Source: XN24 sp035514535 (lineage in GTDB: Bacteria > Pseudomonadota > Gammaproteobacteria > Steroidobacterales > XN24). From it: a DNA stretch of 64,000 nucleotides. The translations under genes and the position numbers were made by a program. The stretch covers positions 1 through 64,000 of the forward strand of contig DATKAZ010000048.1 of the NCBI GenBank assembly GCA_035514535.1, given 5' to 3'. How positions within the stretch are numbered: the first letter of the stretch is position 1; each line of letters opens with the position of its first letter. The notes below the pieces were generated by a model, which did not search any database, had not been told where the DNA came from, and worked only from the letters and a program-made list of their open reading frames with translations. Shown here one piece after another: positions 29,158 to 38,899 of the stretch.

Positions 29158-30819
29158 ATGAGCGAACACGACAACGGCATCGAACGCGAGGTCATGGAGT
29201 ATGACTTCGCGATCGTCGGGGGCGGCCCCGCCGGATTCGCGTGCGCGATCAGGCTCAAGGAGAGGCAGCCCGACGCGAACATCTGTCTGCTGGAGAAAGG
29301 CGCGGAAGTCGGCGCGCACATCTTGTCGGGCTGCGTCATGGAGCCGGCGCCGCTCGACGAGCTCATGGCCGCGTGGCGTGACGACCCGCCGGCCATCTGC
29401 GTGCCCGCCGGGCGCGACGAGTTCCGGTTCTTCACGAAGACGCGCTCCTTCCGCCTCCCGACACCGCCGCAGATGCACAATGCGGGCAACTTCATCGTCT
29501 CGCTGGGCGAGCTGTGCAAACAACTCGCCGCGCACGCCGAGTCGCTGGGCGTCGAGGTCTTCGCCGGCTTTCCCGGCCGCCACCCGCTGATCGAGGGCGA
29601 CGGACCGGCGGCGCGCGTGATCGGCGTGCGCTGCGGCGACATGGGCGTCGAGGCGGACGGCACACCCGACGGCCGGCCGGGCCCCGGTTTTGCGCCCGGC
29701 GTCGATATTCATGCAAAGACTACGATCCTCGCCGAGGGCTGCCGCGGCAGCCTCGCCAAGCTACTCATCGCACGCTTCCGACTCGACCGCGACGCCACGC
29801 CGCAGACCTACGGCCTCGGCTTCAAGGAACTGTGGCGGTTGCCCGCAGGGCGCGCGACGCCGGGGCTGATCCAGCACAGCGTCGGCTGGCCGCTGGACCA
29901 CAAGACCTATGGCGGCAGTTTCGTGTATCACCTCGACGAAGACCGCGTGTACGTCGGCTACGTGGTCGGCCTCGACTACGCCGACCCGCGCTTCTCGCCC
30001 TTCGAGGCCTTCCAGCAATTCAAGCACCACCCAGACATCATCAGGCTGCTGGAAGGCGGCGAGATCATCTCCTCGGGCGCACGCACGATCATCGAGGGCG
30101 GGCTGCAGGCGCTGCCGCGCATGGACATGCCCGGCGCGCTGCTGATCGGCGATGCGGCGGGGACACTCAACGTGCCCAAGATCAAGGGCGTCCATCAGGC
30201 GCTGCGTTCCGGGATGCTCGCGGCCGAGCACCTGGCGGCCCACGGCTCGGGCGAAGGCTACGACGCGGCCTTCCGTGCCTCGCCTGCGGGGCGTGAGCTG
30301 CACAAGGTGCGCAACATCCGCCCCGGCTTCCACGGCGGCCTGTGGCTGGGGATGGCGAACGGCGCGCTCGAGACCGTGCTCGGCGGACGCGGCCCCTGGA
30401 CGCTCAAGACGCACGCGGACTGGAACAGCCTGCAGAACCAGGCCGCCACGCGCGCTCATGGCGCGCAGGCGGCGATGGCCGCCCACTGGCACGCCGAGCG
30501 CACCCTGGCGCCGCGCGACCGGCTTGCCAGCGTCTATTTCGCCAACACCGTGCACGAGGAAGGCCAGCCGGTGCATCTGCGCGTCGCGGACACGTCGATC
30601 TGCGCCACGCGCTGCGCGGAGGAATACGGCAATCCCTGCACGCGCTTCTGCCCGGTGGGAGTGTACGAGATGGTCGACGACGGCGCCGGTGGCCGGCGAC
30701 TGCACATCAATGCCTCCAACTGCGTCCACTGCAAGGCCTGCGACATCAAGGACCCGTACCAGATCATCGACTGGGTCACGCCCGAGGGCGGCAGCGGACC
30801 CAACTACCAGACCCTGTAA
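29158..30819 (+). CDS. Electron-transfer flavoprotein:ubiquinone oxidoreductase
   Basis: Inner-membrane-associated flavo-iron-sulfur enzyme passing electrons from ETF to ubiquinone. It is 553 residues: an FAD-binding motif near the start (FAIVGGGPAGFACAIRL), a quinone-binding region, and a C-terminal 4Fe-4S domain with CATRCAEEYGNPCTRFCP and CVHCKACDIKDP. It is followed 17 bp later by etfB and etfA, so acceptor and donor are made together. This ties isovaleryl-CoA oxidation to the respiratory chain. Confidence 0.96.
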   Translation: MSEHDNGIEREVMEYDFAIVGGGPAGFACAIRLKERQPDANICLLEKGAEVGAHILSGCVMEPAPLDELMAAWRDDPPAICVPAGRDEFRFFTKTRSFRLPTPPQMHNAGNFIVSLGELCKQLAAHAESLGVEVFAGFPGRHPLIEGDGPAARVIGVRCGDMGVEADGTPDGRPGPGFAPGVDIHAKTTILAEGCRGSLAKLLIARFRLDRDATPQTYGLGFKELWRLPAGRATPGLIQHSVGWPLDHKTYGGSFVYHLDEDRVYVGYVVGLDYADPRFSPFEAFQQFKHHPDIIRLLEGGEIISSGARTIIEGGLQALPRMDMPGALLIGDAAGTLNVPKIKGVHQALRSGMLAAEHLAAHGSGEGYDAAFRASPAGRELHKVRNIRPGFHGGLWLGMANGALETVLGGRGPWTLKTHADWNSLQNQAATRAHGAQAAMAAHWHAERTLAPRDRLASVYFANTVHEEGQPVHLRVADTSICATRCAEEYGNPCTRFCPVGVYEMVDDGAGGRRLHINASNCVHCKACDIKDPYQIIDWVTPEGGSGPNYQTL

Positions 30820-30836
30820 ATTCCCAAGGAAACGAG

Positions 30837-31586
30837 ATGAAGATCCTCGTCGGCATCAAGCGTGTCATCGACTACAACGTCCGCGTCCAGGTGAACCGGG
30901 ACGGCACCGGCGTCGTCAAGGACGGCGTCAAGATGAGCATCAACCCCTTCGACGAAATCGCGGTCGAGGAGGCGCTGCGCATGAAGGAGCGCGGCGACGC
31001 CGCCGAGGTGGTCGTCGTGTCCATCGGCCCCGAGGCCGCGCAGCAGCAGTTGCGCACCGCCCTCGCCATGGGCGCCGATCGCGCCATCCTCTACCAGGCC
31101 GAGGAAGAGGTTCAGCCGCTCGCCGCGGCCCGCGCCCTGCTCGCGATCATCAAGGCCGAGGACCCGGGGCTCGTGCTGCTCGGCAAGCAGGCGATCGACG
31201 ACGATGCCAACCAGGTAGGGCAGATGCTCGCGGCGCTGTGGGATCGCCCACAGGCCACGTTCGTGTCGGGGCTCGAGTTCATCGACAGCGTCGCGCGCGC
31301 CACACGCGAAGTCGACGCCGGGCTGGAGCAGATCGACGTGGAGCTCCCCGCCGTGATCACGGTCGACCTGCGGCTCAACGAGCCGCGTTTCGTGAAGATG
31401 CCCGACATCATGAAGGCCAAGCGCAAGCCGCTCGACATCAGGCCGTTCGCCGAACTCGGTGTCGAGATGCCGCCGCAGCTCGAGACGGGGCTCCACGAGC
31501 CGCCGCCGAAACGCCAGGGGGGCATCAAGGTGGAATCGGTCGAGGCGCTCGTCAAGGCGCTGCACGACAAGGGAGTATTGTCATGA
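30837..31586 (+). CDS. etfB: Electron-transfer flavoprotein beta subunit
   Basis: A 249-residue subunit binding AMP in ETF, which takes electrons from acyl-CoA dehydrogenases. Family signatures are KRVIDYNVRVQV near the start, KMSINPFDEIAVEEALR (about 33-49), LGKQAIDDDANQVGQML, and the C-terminal GGIKVESVEALVKAL. ATG 30837 is preceded by AAGGAAACG. It overlaps etfA by 4 bp (ATGA), giving equal amounts of the two subunits. Confidence 0.96.
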   Translation: MKILVGIKRVIDYNVRVQVNRDGTGVVKDGVKMSINPFDEIAVEEALRMKERGDAAEVVVVSIGPEAAQQQLRTALAMGADRAILYQAEEEVQPLAAARALLAIIKAEDPGLVLLGKQAIDDDANQVGQMLAALWDRPQATFVSGLEFIDSVARATREVDAGLEQIDVELPAVITVDLRLNEPRFVKMPDIMKAKRKPLDIRPFAELGVEMPPQLETGLHEPPPKRQGGIKVESVEALVKALHDKGVLS

Positions 31587-32545
31587 GCCGTGTACTTCTG
31601 ATCGCCGATCACGACGGCAGGACGCTCAACACGGGGATCGCGCGCAGCGTCGCCTGCGCCCGCCAGCTCGGCGACGTCCACGTCGCCGTGTTCCACACTG
31701 CCGACACCGATGCGCCCTGTGCCGCGGCCGCGAAGCTCGACGGCGTCTCCCGCGTGCTCTCCGTCAGCAACCCGGCCAACAACGCGCCGCTGGCTGCGGT
31801 ACTCGCGCCGCAGATCGCGGAGCTCGCGAACGGCCACGAGGACGGCTACGACTACGTGCTCGCACCCTCCACCACGTTCGGCAAGGACGTCCTGCCGCGC
31901 GTAGCGGCTCTGATGGGTGTGCCGCAGGTGTCGGACCTGATGGAAGTCATCGACGCGCGGACCTTCAAGCGGCCGATCTATGCCGGCAATGTCATCACGA
32001 CCGTCAAGGTCCCCGAGGGCATCCCCGTGCTTGCCACCGTGCGCATCGCGTCGTTTCCGTCCTCCGGCCAGGGTGCCACGGCGAACATCGTCTCTGCCAC
32101 GGTCGATGCAGAATTGCCGACGCACACGCGCTACGTCGGCCTCGAGGAGTCCGGCGGCGGCGATCGCCCCGACCTGCAGAGCGCGCGCTGCGTGGTCGCC
32201 GGCGGCCGCGGCGTCGGCAGCAAGAAAAACTTCGACATCATCTTCCGCCTCGCCGACAAGCTCGGCGCCGCCGTGGGCGCGAGCCGCGCAGCCGTGGACG
32301 CCGGCTATGTGCCGAACGATATGCAGGTCGGCCAGACCGGCAAGATCATCGCCCCCGACCTGTATTTTGCAATCGGTATTTCCGGCGCCATCCAGCACAT
32401 GACCGGCATCAAGGACGCCGGCTGCATCGTTGCCATCAACAAGGACGGCGACGCGCCGATCTTCGAGGCCGCGGATCTCGGCCTGGTGGGCGATTTGTTC
32501 CAGCTCTTGCCGGAGCTGGAGAAGGCACTGGACGCGGGGGAATAA
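31583..32545 (+). CDS. etfA: Electron-transfer flavoprotein alpha subunit
   Basis: A 320-residue FAD-binding subunit of ETF. The C-terminal FAD domain is clear: VAGGRGVGSKKNF (about 203-215), SRAAVDAGYVPNDMQVGQTGKI, PDLYFAIGISGAIQHMTGIK and NKDGDAPIFE. The reading frame ends with Gly-Glu-stop, and the GAATAA that encodes the last codon and stop is the edge of the repeat element that begins here: the same GAATAAGGGGACAC is found at 35693-35706. The native C-terminus may therefore have been trimmed or replaced by a residue or two. Confidence 0.96.
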   Translation: MSRVLLIADHDGRTLNTGIARSVACARQLGDVHVAVFHTADTDAPCAAAAKLDGVSRVLSVSNPANNAPLAAVLAPQIAELANGHEDGYDYVLAPSTTFGKDVLPRVAALMGVPQVSDLMEVIDARTFKRPIYAGNVITTVKVPEGIPVLATVRIASFPSSGQGATANIVSATVDAELPTHTRYVGLEESGGGDRPDLQSARCVVAGGRGVGSKKNFDIIFRLADKLGAAVGASRAAVDAGYVPNDMQVGQTGKIIAPDLYFAIGISGAIQHMTGIKDAGCIVAINKDGDAPIFEAADLGLVGDLFQLLPELEKALDAGE

Positions 32546-32600
32546 GGGGACACTGCTTTAAAGAAGGGGACACTGCTTTAAAGCAGTGTCCCCCTCACTA
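32546..32600. repeat. Palindromic repeat GGGGACACTGCT type (etfA/hydrolase junction)
   Basis: GGGGACACTGCTTTAAAG occurs twice in tandem (32546-32563 and 32566-32583), and the second copy continues into CAGTGTCCCC to form a perfect 28-nt palindrome (32566-32593). It fills the whole gap between the convergent etfA and oligomer-hydrolase genes and touches both stop codons. It could act as a two-way terminator, but there is no T-run. Members of the same family lie at 35417-35447, 35699-35726 and 51377-51439. Confidence 0.9.
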
Positions 32601-34427
32601 GCGAATTCCCAGCCCCGCCCTGTCGAGTACGCCGCTGCGCGGCGGCGGGCTGATGCTGCGGTCCGCCGGCTTCGGCCCATCGCCGAACAGGTGGGCGAAC
32701 AACTCATCGAGGCCGAGGTAGGCATACGGCATCAGCGGCAGGTAGCGCGCGCCCAACCCCGCCGGGCCGAGAAACGCATCGAAGTGCTGCACGCGCTCGA
32801 TCTCCCAGTAGGCGAGATGCCGGCCGCCGTTCGCCCGCACCGCCGCCACGTAAGGGCGGCTGCTGAACGCCGCGGGCACCAGGCCGTCGGCGCCGCCGTG
32901 GATGATCAGCACCGGCCGTTCCGGCAGCTGTGCGCTGGCGCCCGTCTCCGCCACCGCCGCGCGCAAGGCCTCCGCCTCGGCGTGCCCCCCCGTCCACAAT
33001 TCCCGCAGGCAGCGCTGCCCGGCGAGGAACGGGTCCGGCATCGCGAACCCGGCATCGAGCAGGCCGATCCCGCCCGTCGGCGCGACGCCGGTCGTATTCG
33101 CCCACCAGAGCGCGCGCTCCTCCGCACTCGCGGCGCGCGGCCGGAGCTTCTCGTCCAGCATCGCCAGGCCGAAGCCGCAGGGCATGACGTGTGCCGGCCG
33201 GCGCAAGTAGGACGATGCATAGGTCGCGCCCACCGCGCGCCAGATGTCGAAGCCGACGTTGATCGCCGCCTGCTCGAGCGCCGCGAGATCGTGGCCCTCC
33301 GCAAGCAGCCGGTCGCGCACCTCGAGCGCGGCCGCCGCCGGGTCCGCGCCGGCGATGACCCCCAGCTCCGCCAGCGAGGCGCAGCGCGCCGCGGCAGCCG
33401 CGGGGATCAGCGGGTTCGCATGGTAGAGCGGCCAGTCGCGTGCTTCCGGCAAGCCGAGCAGGCAGGGATGCAGCAACGCGGCCTCGGTCGCGATGTCGTA
33501 CAGGGGCCGCGCGCCCGGCGCGGTGATGTTGGGCGCCACCGCGAGCCCGGCCGCGAACAGCCGGTCGCTGTCCAGCTCGAGCGCGCGCAGCACGGCGCCT
33601 CCGCCGTTCGATACCGAGGCCGCGATGACGGTCGTGTTCTGCGGCGTGAACGGCGCGTGCGTGGGAAAAGCCCGGTCGAGCGCGTGCAGGCCGAACAGCG
33701 CCGCCTGGATCGCGTGCCGGCCCCAGTCCGCCTCCGGATGGTCACCGGAGTGGGCATGCTTCATCGCCACCAGCGGCAGCGGGGACTCGACCGGCTGCGG
33801 CTCGAACGCGAGTCCCGCGCCGGCCGGGCCGCGCGTGCCGTCCAGCAGGGTGCCGGTGCCCGAGGCGCAATCGAAGTAGTCGCTGCCCGCACCCTTGTCG
33901 GTGTAGGCAACCGCGCAGCCGCGCGGCAGGCCGTAGCCGCCGGCCAGCGCGATCGGGCCGTACACGCCGCGCGAGCCTGACGCGGGCGCCACGAGGAGGC
34001 AGGGCCGGGCGAGATCGAAAGCATCCGGCACCTGCGCGAGGACGCGATGCGGTTGCTGTGCCCCGGCCACGAGCGCGAAAGCCTGGTACTCGCGCCCCGG
34101 CACCGCCGGTACGCCACCATAGAGGCTGCCGATGCCGCCCTGCGGATCGAGGTCCGCGATCCCCGTCCAGTTCGAGTGGATCGCGAGGCGGCGCAGCTCG
34201 GCCGCGGTCGGCGCGGCCGGATCGACAGGCATGGGCGCGGCCGAGCGCAGCCCGGCCAGGCCGAGACCAGCACTCAGCAGGTCGTCCTCGCCCGCATGAT
34301 GCGTCTCGCGCACGGCGCCGGCGAGGAAGCCGGGCTCAGCCGGCATGAGCGCCGCCGGCGGGCGCGGCGCCGGCGCACACCCGGTAATCGCGAGCGAAAT
34401 CGCCGCCACCAGCCATGGCCTCGGCAT
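32598..34427 (-). CDS. D-(-)-3-hydroxybutyrate oligomer hydrolase, lipoprotein
   Basis: A 609-residue exported hydrolase expected to cut short 3-hydroxybutyrate oligomers to monomers. It begins with a lipoprotein signal (SLAITGC, lipid on about Cys17). The catalytic serine is in ASVSNGGGA (about residue 278 region), with a later IHGGADGLVP (acid region) and QHFDAF (histidine region), the order of this alpha/beta-hydrolase family. Length and the overall layout match the 3HBOH family of Ralstonia. Its divergent neighbour is 3-hydroxybutyrate dehydrogenase, which supports the call. Its TAG stop lies on the edge of the repeat at 32546-32600. Confidence 0.82.
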   Translation of the reverse strand: MPRPWLVAAISLAITGCAPAPRPPAALMPAEPGFLAGAVRETHHAGEDDLLSAGLGLAGLRSAAPMPVDPAAPTAAELRRLAIHSNWTGIADLDPQGGIGSLYGGVPAVPGREYQAFALVAGAQQPHRVLAQVPDAFDLARPCLLVAPASGSRGVYGPIALAGGYGLPRGCAVAYTDKGAGSDYFDCASGTGTLLDGTRGPAGAGLAFEPQPVESPLPLVAMKHAHSGDHPEADWGRHAIQAALFGLHALDRAFPTHAPFTPQNTTVIAASVSNGGGAVLRALELDSDRLFAAGLAVAPNITAPGARPLYDIATEAALLHPCLLGLPEARDWPLYHANPLIPAAAAARCASLAELGVIAGADPAAAALEVRDRLLAEGHDLAALEQAAINVGFDIWRAVGATYASSYLRRPAHVMPCGFGLAMLDEKLRPRAASAEERALWWANTTGVAPTGGIGLLDAGFAMPDPFLAGQRCLRELWTGGHAEAEALRAAVAETGASAQLPERPVLIIHGGADGLVPAAFSSRPYVAAVRANGGRHLAYWEIERVQHFDAFLGPAGLGARYLPLMPYAYLGLDELFAHLFGDGPKPADRSISPPPRSGVLDRAGLGIR

Positions 34428-34538
34428 CGTCCGACCCCCTGTACCAGTCTTTCCGCGAAGTTAGCACCTGATCATCATCGCGACCCCTGCACCTTCGTAC
34501 AAGTCAGCTCGCCCCCTGCGGATGGTAGGCTTCCGGCC

Positions 34539-35303
34539 ATGCCACCGAGGACCATCCTGATCAGCGGCGCGGGCAGCGGCATCGGCGCGGGCATGGCCAA
34601 ACACCTCGCCCGCGGCGGCCATCACCTGGTCGTCACGGACCTGGACGCCGGCGCCGCCGCAAGGGTCGCCGCGGCGATCGCGGACGCGGGCGGCAGCGCG
34701 GAGAGCCACACCCTCGACGTCAGCTCGCAGGCCGCCGTAGATGCGCTGCCCGGCGCGCTGTCCCGCCCGGTGGACGTACTGGTCAACAATGCCGGGCTGC
34801 AGCACGTCGCGCCGCTCGAGTCGTTCCCAATTGAGAAATGGGAACTGCTGGTGCAGGTCATGCTGATCGGCACGGCGCGCCTGACGCGCGCCCTCCTCCC
34901 GGGGATGCGTTCCGCCGGTTACGGGAGGATCGTGAATATCGGCTCGATCCATTCGCTGGTGGCCAGCAGGTACAAGAGCGCCTACGTCGCCGCCAAGCAC
35001 GGCCTGCTCGGCTTCTCGAAGGTCGTCGCGCTGGAGACCGCTGATACCGATATCACCATCAACACGATCTGCCCGACCTACGTGAAGACGCCGCTCGTGG
35101 ACCGGCAGATCGCCGACCAGGCGCGCCAGCACGGCATCCCCGAGGAGCGCGTCGTCAGCGAGATCATGCTCAAGCCCATGCCGAAGGGCGTGTTCATCAG
35201 CTTCGAGGAGCTCGCGGGCATCGCCGAGTTCCTGCTCGGCCCGCACGCGCGCAACATCACCGGGCAGGAGATCGTCGTCGACGGCGGCTGGACCGTGCAA
35301 TGA
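34539..35303 (+). CDS. bdhA: 3-hydroxybutyrate dehydrogenase
   Basis: NAD-dependent oxidation of 3-hydroxybutyrate to acetoacetate. A 254-residue short-chain dehydrogenase with SGAGSGIGAGMA (about 9-20), NNAGLQHVAPLESFP, and the triad SIHSLVASRYKSAYVAAK; the NNAGLQHV and CPTYVKTPLV segments are characteristic of bacterial 3-hydroxybutyrate dehydrogenases. It is divergent from the oligomer hydrolase and upstream of acetoacetyl-CoA synthetase, forming a route from oligomer to acetoacetyl-CoA. A 27-codon reading frame starts on its stop codon (ATGA). Confidence 0.94.
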   Translation: MPPRTILISGAGSGIGAGMAKHLARGGHHLVVTDLDAGAAARVAAAIADAGGSAESHTLDVSSQAAVDALPGALSRPVDVLVNNAGLQHVAPLESFPIEKWELLVQVMLIGTARLTRALLPGMRSAGYGRIVNIGSIHSLVASRYKSAYVAAKHGLLGFSKVVALETADTDITINTICPTYVKTPLVDRQIADQARQHGIPEERVVSEIMLKPMPKGVFISFEELAGIAEFLLGPHARNITGQEIVVDGGWTVQ

Positions 35304-35383
35304 ACGGCGCGGCGGCGCTCGAGCTCGCCAGCCTGGTCGCGCATCATGCCTTTGACGAGCTGGACCACGGCAGCACGCCGTGA
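35300..35383 (+). pseudogene. 27-codon coupled ORF, possible remnant
   Basis: An ATG overlaps the bdhA stop (ATGA) and reads 27 codons, MNGAAALELASLVAHH then AFDELDHGSTP, to TGA at 35383, just before a repeat-rich stretch. The segment ELASLVAHHAFDEL faintly resembles the N-terminal helix of MmgE/PrpD-type proteins. It could be the start of a downstream gene cut off when the repeats arrived, or simply a chance frame. I do not assign a function. Confidence 0.3.
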
Positions 35384-35398
35384 CAGGCGCACCCGCCG

Positions 35399-35726
35399 GG
35401 ACCGCGGGATCGGACCGGGGACATTGCTCCGCAGGAGCTGTGTCCCCTTCTTCCCTGCTTCAAGGTAGGACCGCGGGACCGGACCGTCATAGGCCCGCTT
35501 CGCTCGGGAAGTCTTATCTCGCTCACCGGGCCTATGACGTCCCGATCCCGCTACGCCATTGATGGGGCCGGCTTCGACGGCGCCAGCCCGGTCGATGCCG
35601 TAGCGGGGACGGGACGGCATAGGTCCACCGAGCGATATTGAAATTTTTTGAGTGAGGGGGACCTATGCCGGCGCGTCACCGCGGTCCCGGGCGAATAAGG
35701 GGACACAGCTTGAAAGCAGTGTCCCC
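35399..35726. repeat. Composite palindromic repeat region
   Basis: The 427-bp gap before the acetoacetyl-CoA synthetase gene is almost all inverted repeats. Three long hairpins follow one another: arms 35486-35497/35527-35538 (GTCATAGGCCCG, perfect), 35541-35555/35599-35613 (13 of 15), and 35615-35626/35659-35670 (CGGCATAGGTCC, perfect). GGACCGCGGGA-n-CGGACCG is repeated directly at 35399-35417 and 35468-35486, with an inverted CCGCGGTCCC at 35679-35688. Two members of the GGGGACA...TGTCCCC family bracket the set (35417-35447 and 35699-35726). No gene is visible. Confidence 0.85.
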
Positions 35727-35810
35727 CGAGCAGCGTCCCCAACACGGCAGAGGGCCGGGCGGGCGAGTAGCTCATGATAATCTTTGCGCACTGGCAAGCT
35801 GGATCGCGAA

Positions 35811-37762
<1,952 letters not shown>

Positions 37763-37763
<1 letters not shown>

Positions 37764-38872
37764 TGGATTCCGCCGACAGCGCCAGCCTGCCGGTGACGCC
37801 GCTGGCGCGCTACCACGCCGAGCTGGCGCGCCTCGGCTGGTCCGCCGATCCGGTGCAGGAAGCCGTGGCAGCGCGCCTCGACGCGCTGCACGGCGCGCTG
37901 CTCGCCCGGCGGCCGCCGCGACGCCGGCTGTTGGCCCGGCCGGCGCGCGTCACGCCCGTGCGCGGCCTGTATATCTGGGGCGATACGGGGCGCGGCAAGA
38001 CCTGGCTGGTCGACCTGTTCTACAAGTGCCTGCCGTTCCGCGACAAGATCCGGCGGCATTTTCATCGCTTCATGGCCGACGTGCACGGCGACCTGCAAAG
38101 GCACAGGGATCACGCCGACCCGCTGGCACTCGTCGCGGACGGCCTCGCCAACCGCGCCAGGATCATCTGCTTCGACGAGTTCTTCGTCTCGGATATCGCC
38201 GACGCGATGATCCTCGGCAGACTGTTCGAGAAGCTGTTCGCGCGCGGCGTCACGCTCGTCGCAACCTCGAACGTCCCACCGCACGAGCTGTACCGGGACG
38301 GCTTGCAACGCGCCCGCTTCCTGCCCGCGATCGGGCAGCTCGAGCAACACACGGACGTCGTGCACATGGACGGGGCGGTGGACTACCGCCTGCGCCTGCT
38401 GGAGCGCGCCGAGATCTATCACGCGCCGCTCGACGACGCGGCCGAGGCCGGGCTGCAGGCCTTCTTCGCAGCCGCAGCGCCCGCGGATACACACAACCGC
38501 GGACCGCTCAGGGTGCTGGGCCGCGAGATCCCCGTGCGCTGCCGCGCCGACGGCGTCGCGTGGTTCGAGTTCGCATGCATCTGCAGCGGGCCGCGCAGCC
38601 CGGCCGATTACATCGAGATCGCGCGCAGTTTCCACACCGTGCTGGTCGCCGGCGTGCCGCAGTTCACGCCGGACCTCGAGAACGAGGCGCGCAGGTTCAT
38701 CGCCCTCGTGGACGAGTTCTACGACCGCAACGTCAAGCTGATCCTCTCGGCCGCCGTGCCGCTCGACGCCCTGTACCGCGGCCTGCACCTGCGGTTCGAG
38801 TTCAGGCGCGCCGCAAGCCGGCTCGAGGAGATGCGCTCGCACACCTATCTGGCGCGGCCTCACCTGCCCTGA
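37763..38872 (+). CDS. zapE: AFG1-family ATPase (cell division protein ZapE)
   Basis: A 369-residue AAA+-like ATPase. The Walker A is GDTGRGKTWL (about 73-82) and Walker B IICFDEFFV (about 133-141); ATSNVPPHELY is the sensor-1 region, all typical of AFG1/ZapE. In E. coli ZapE interacts with FtsZ at the division ring. The start overlaps the synthetase stop (TGATG); GTG at 37760 is an alternative. Its position after aacS probably reflects read-through rather than shared function. Confidence 0.93.
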
Positions 38873-38899
38873 CGGCCAGCGATCACGTCCATCCGGGAC

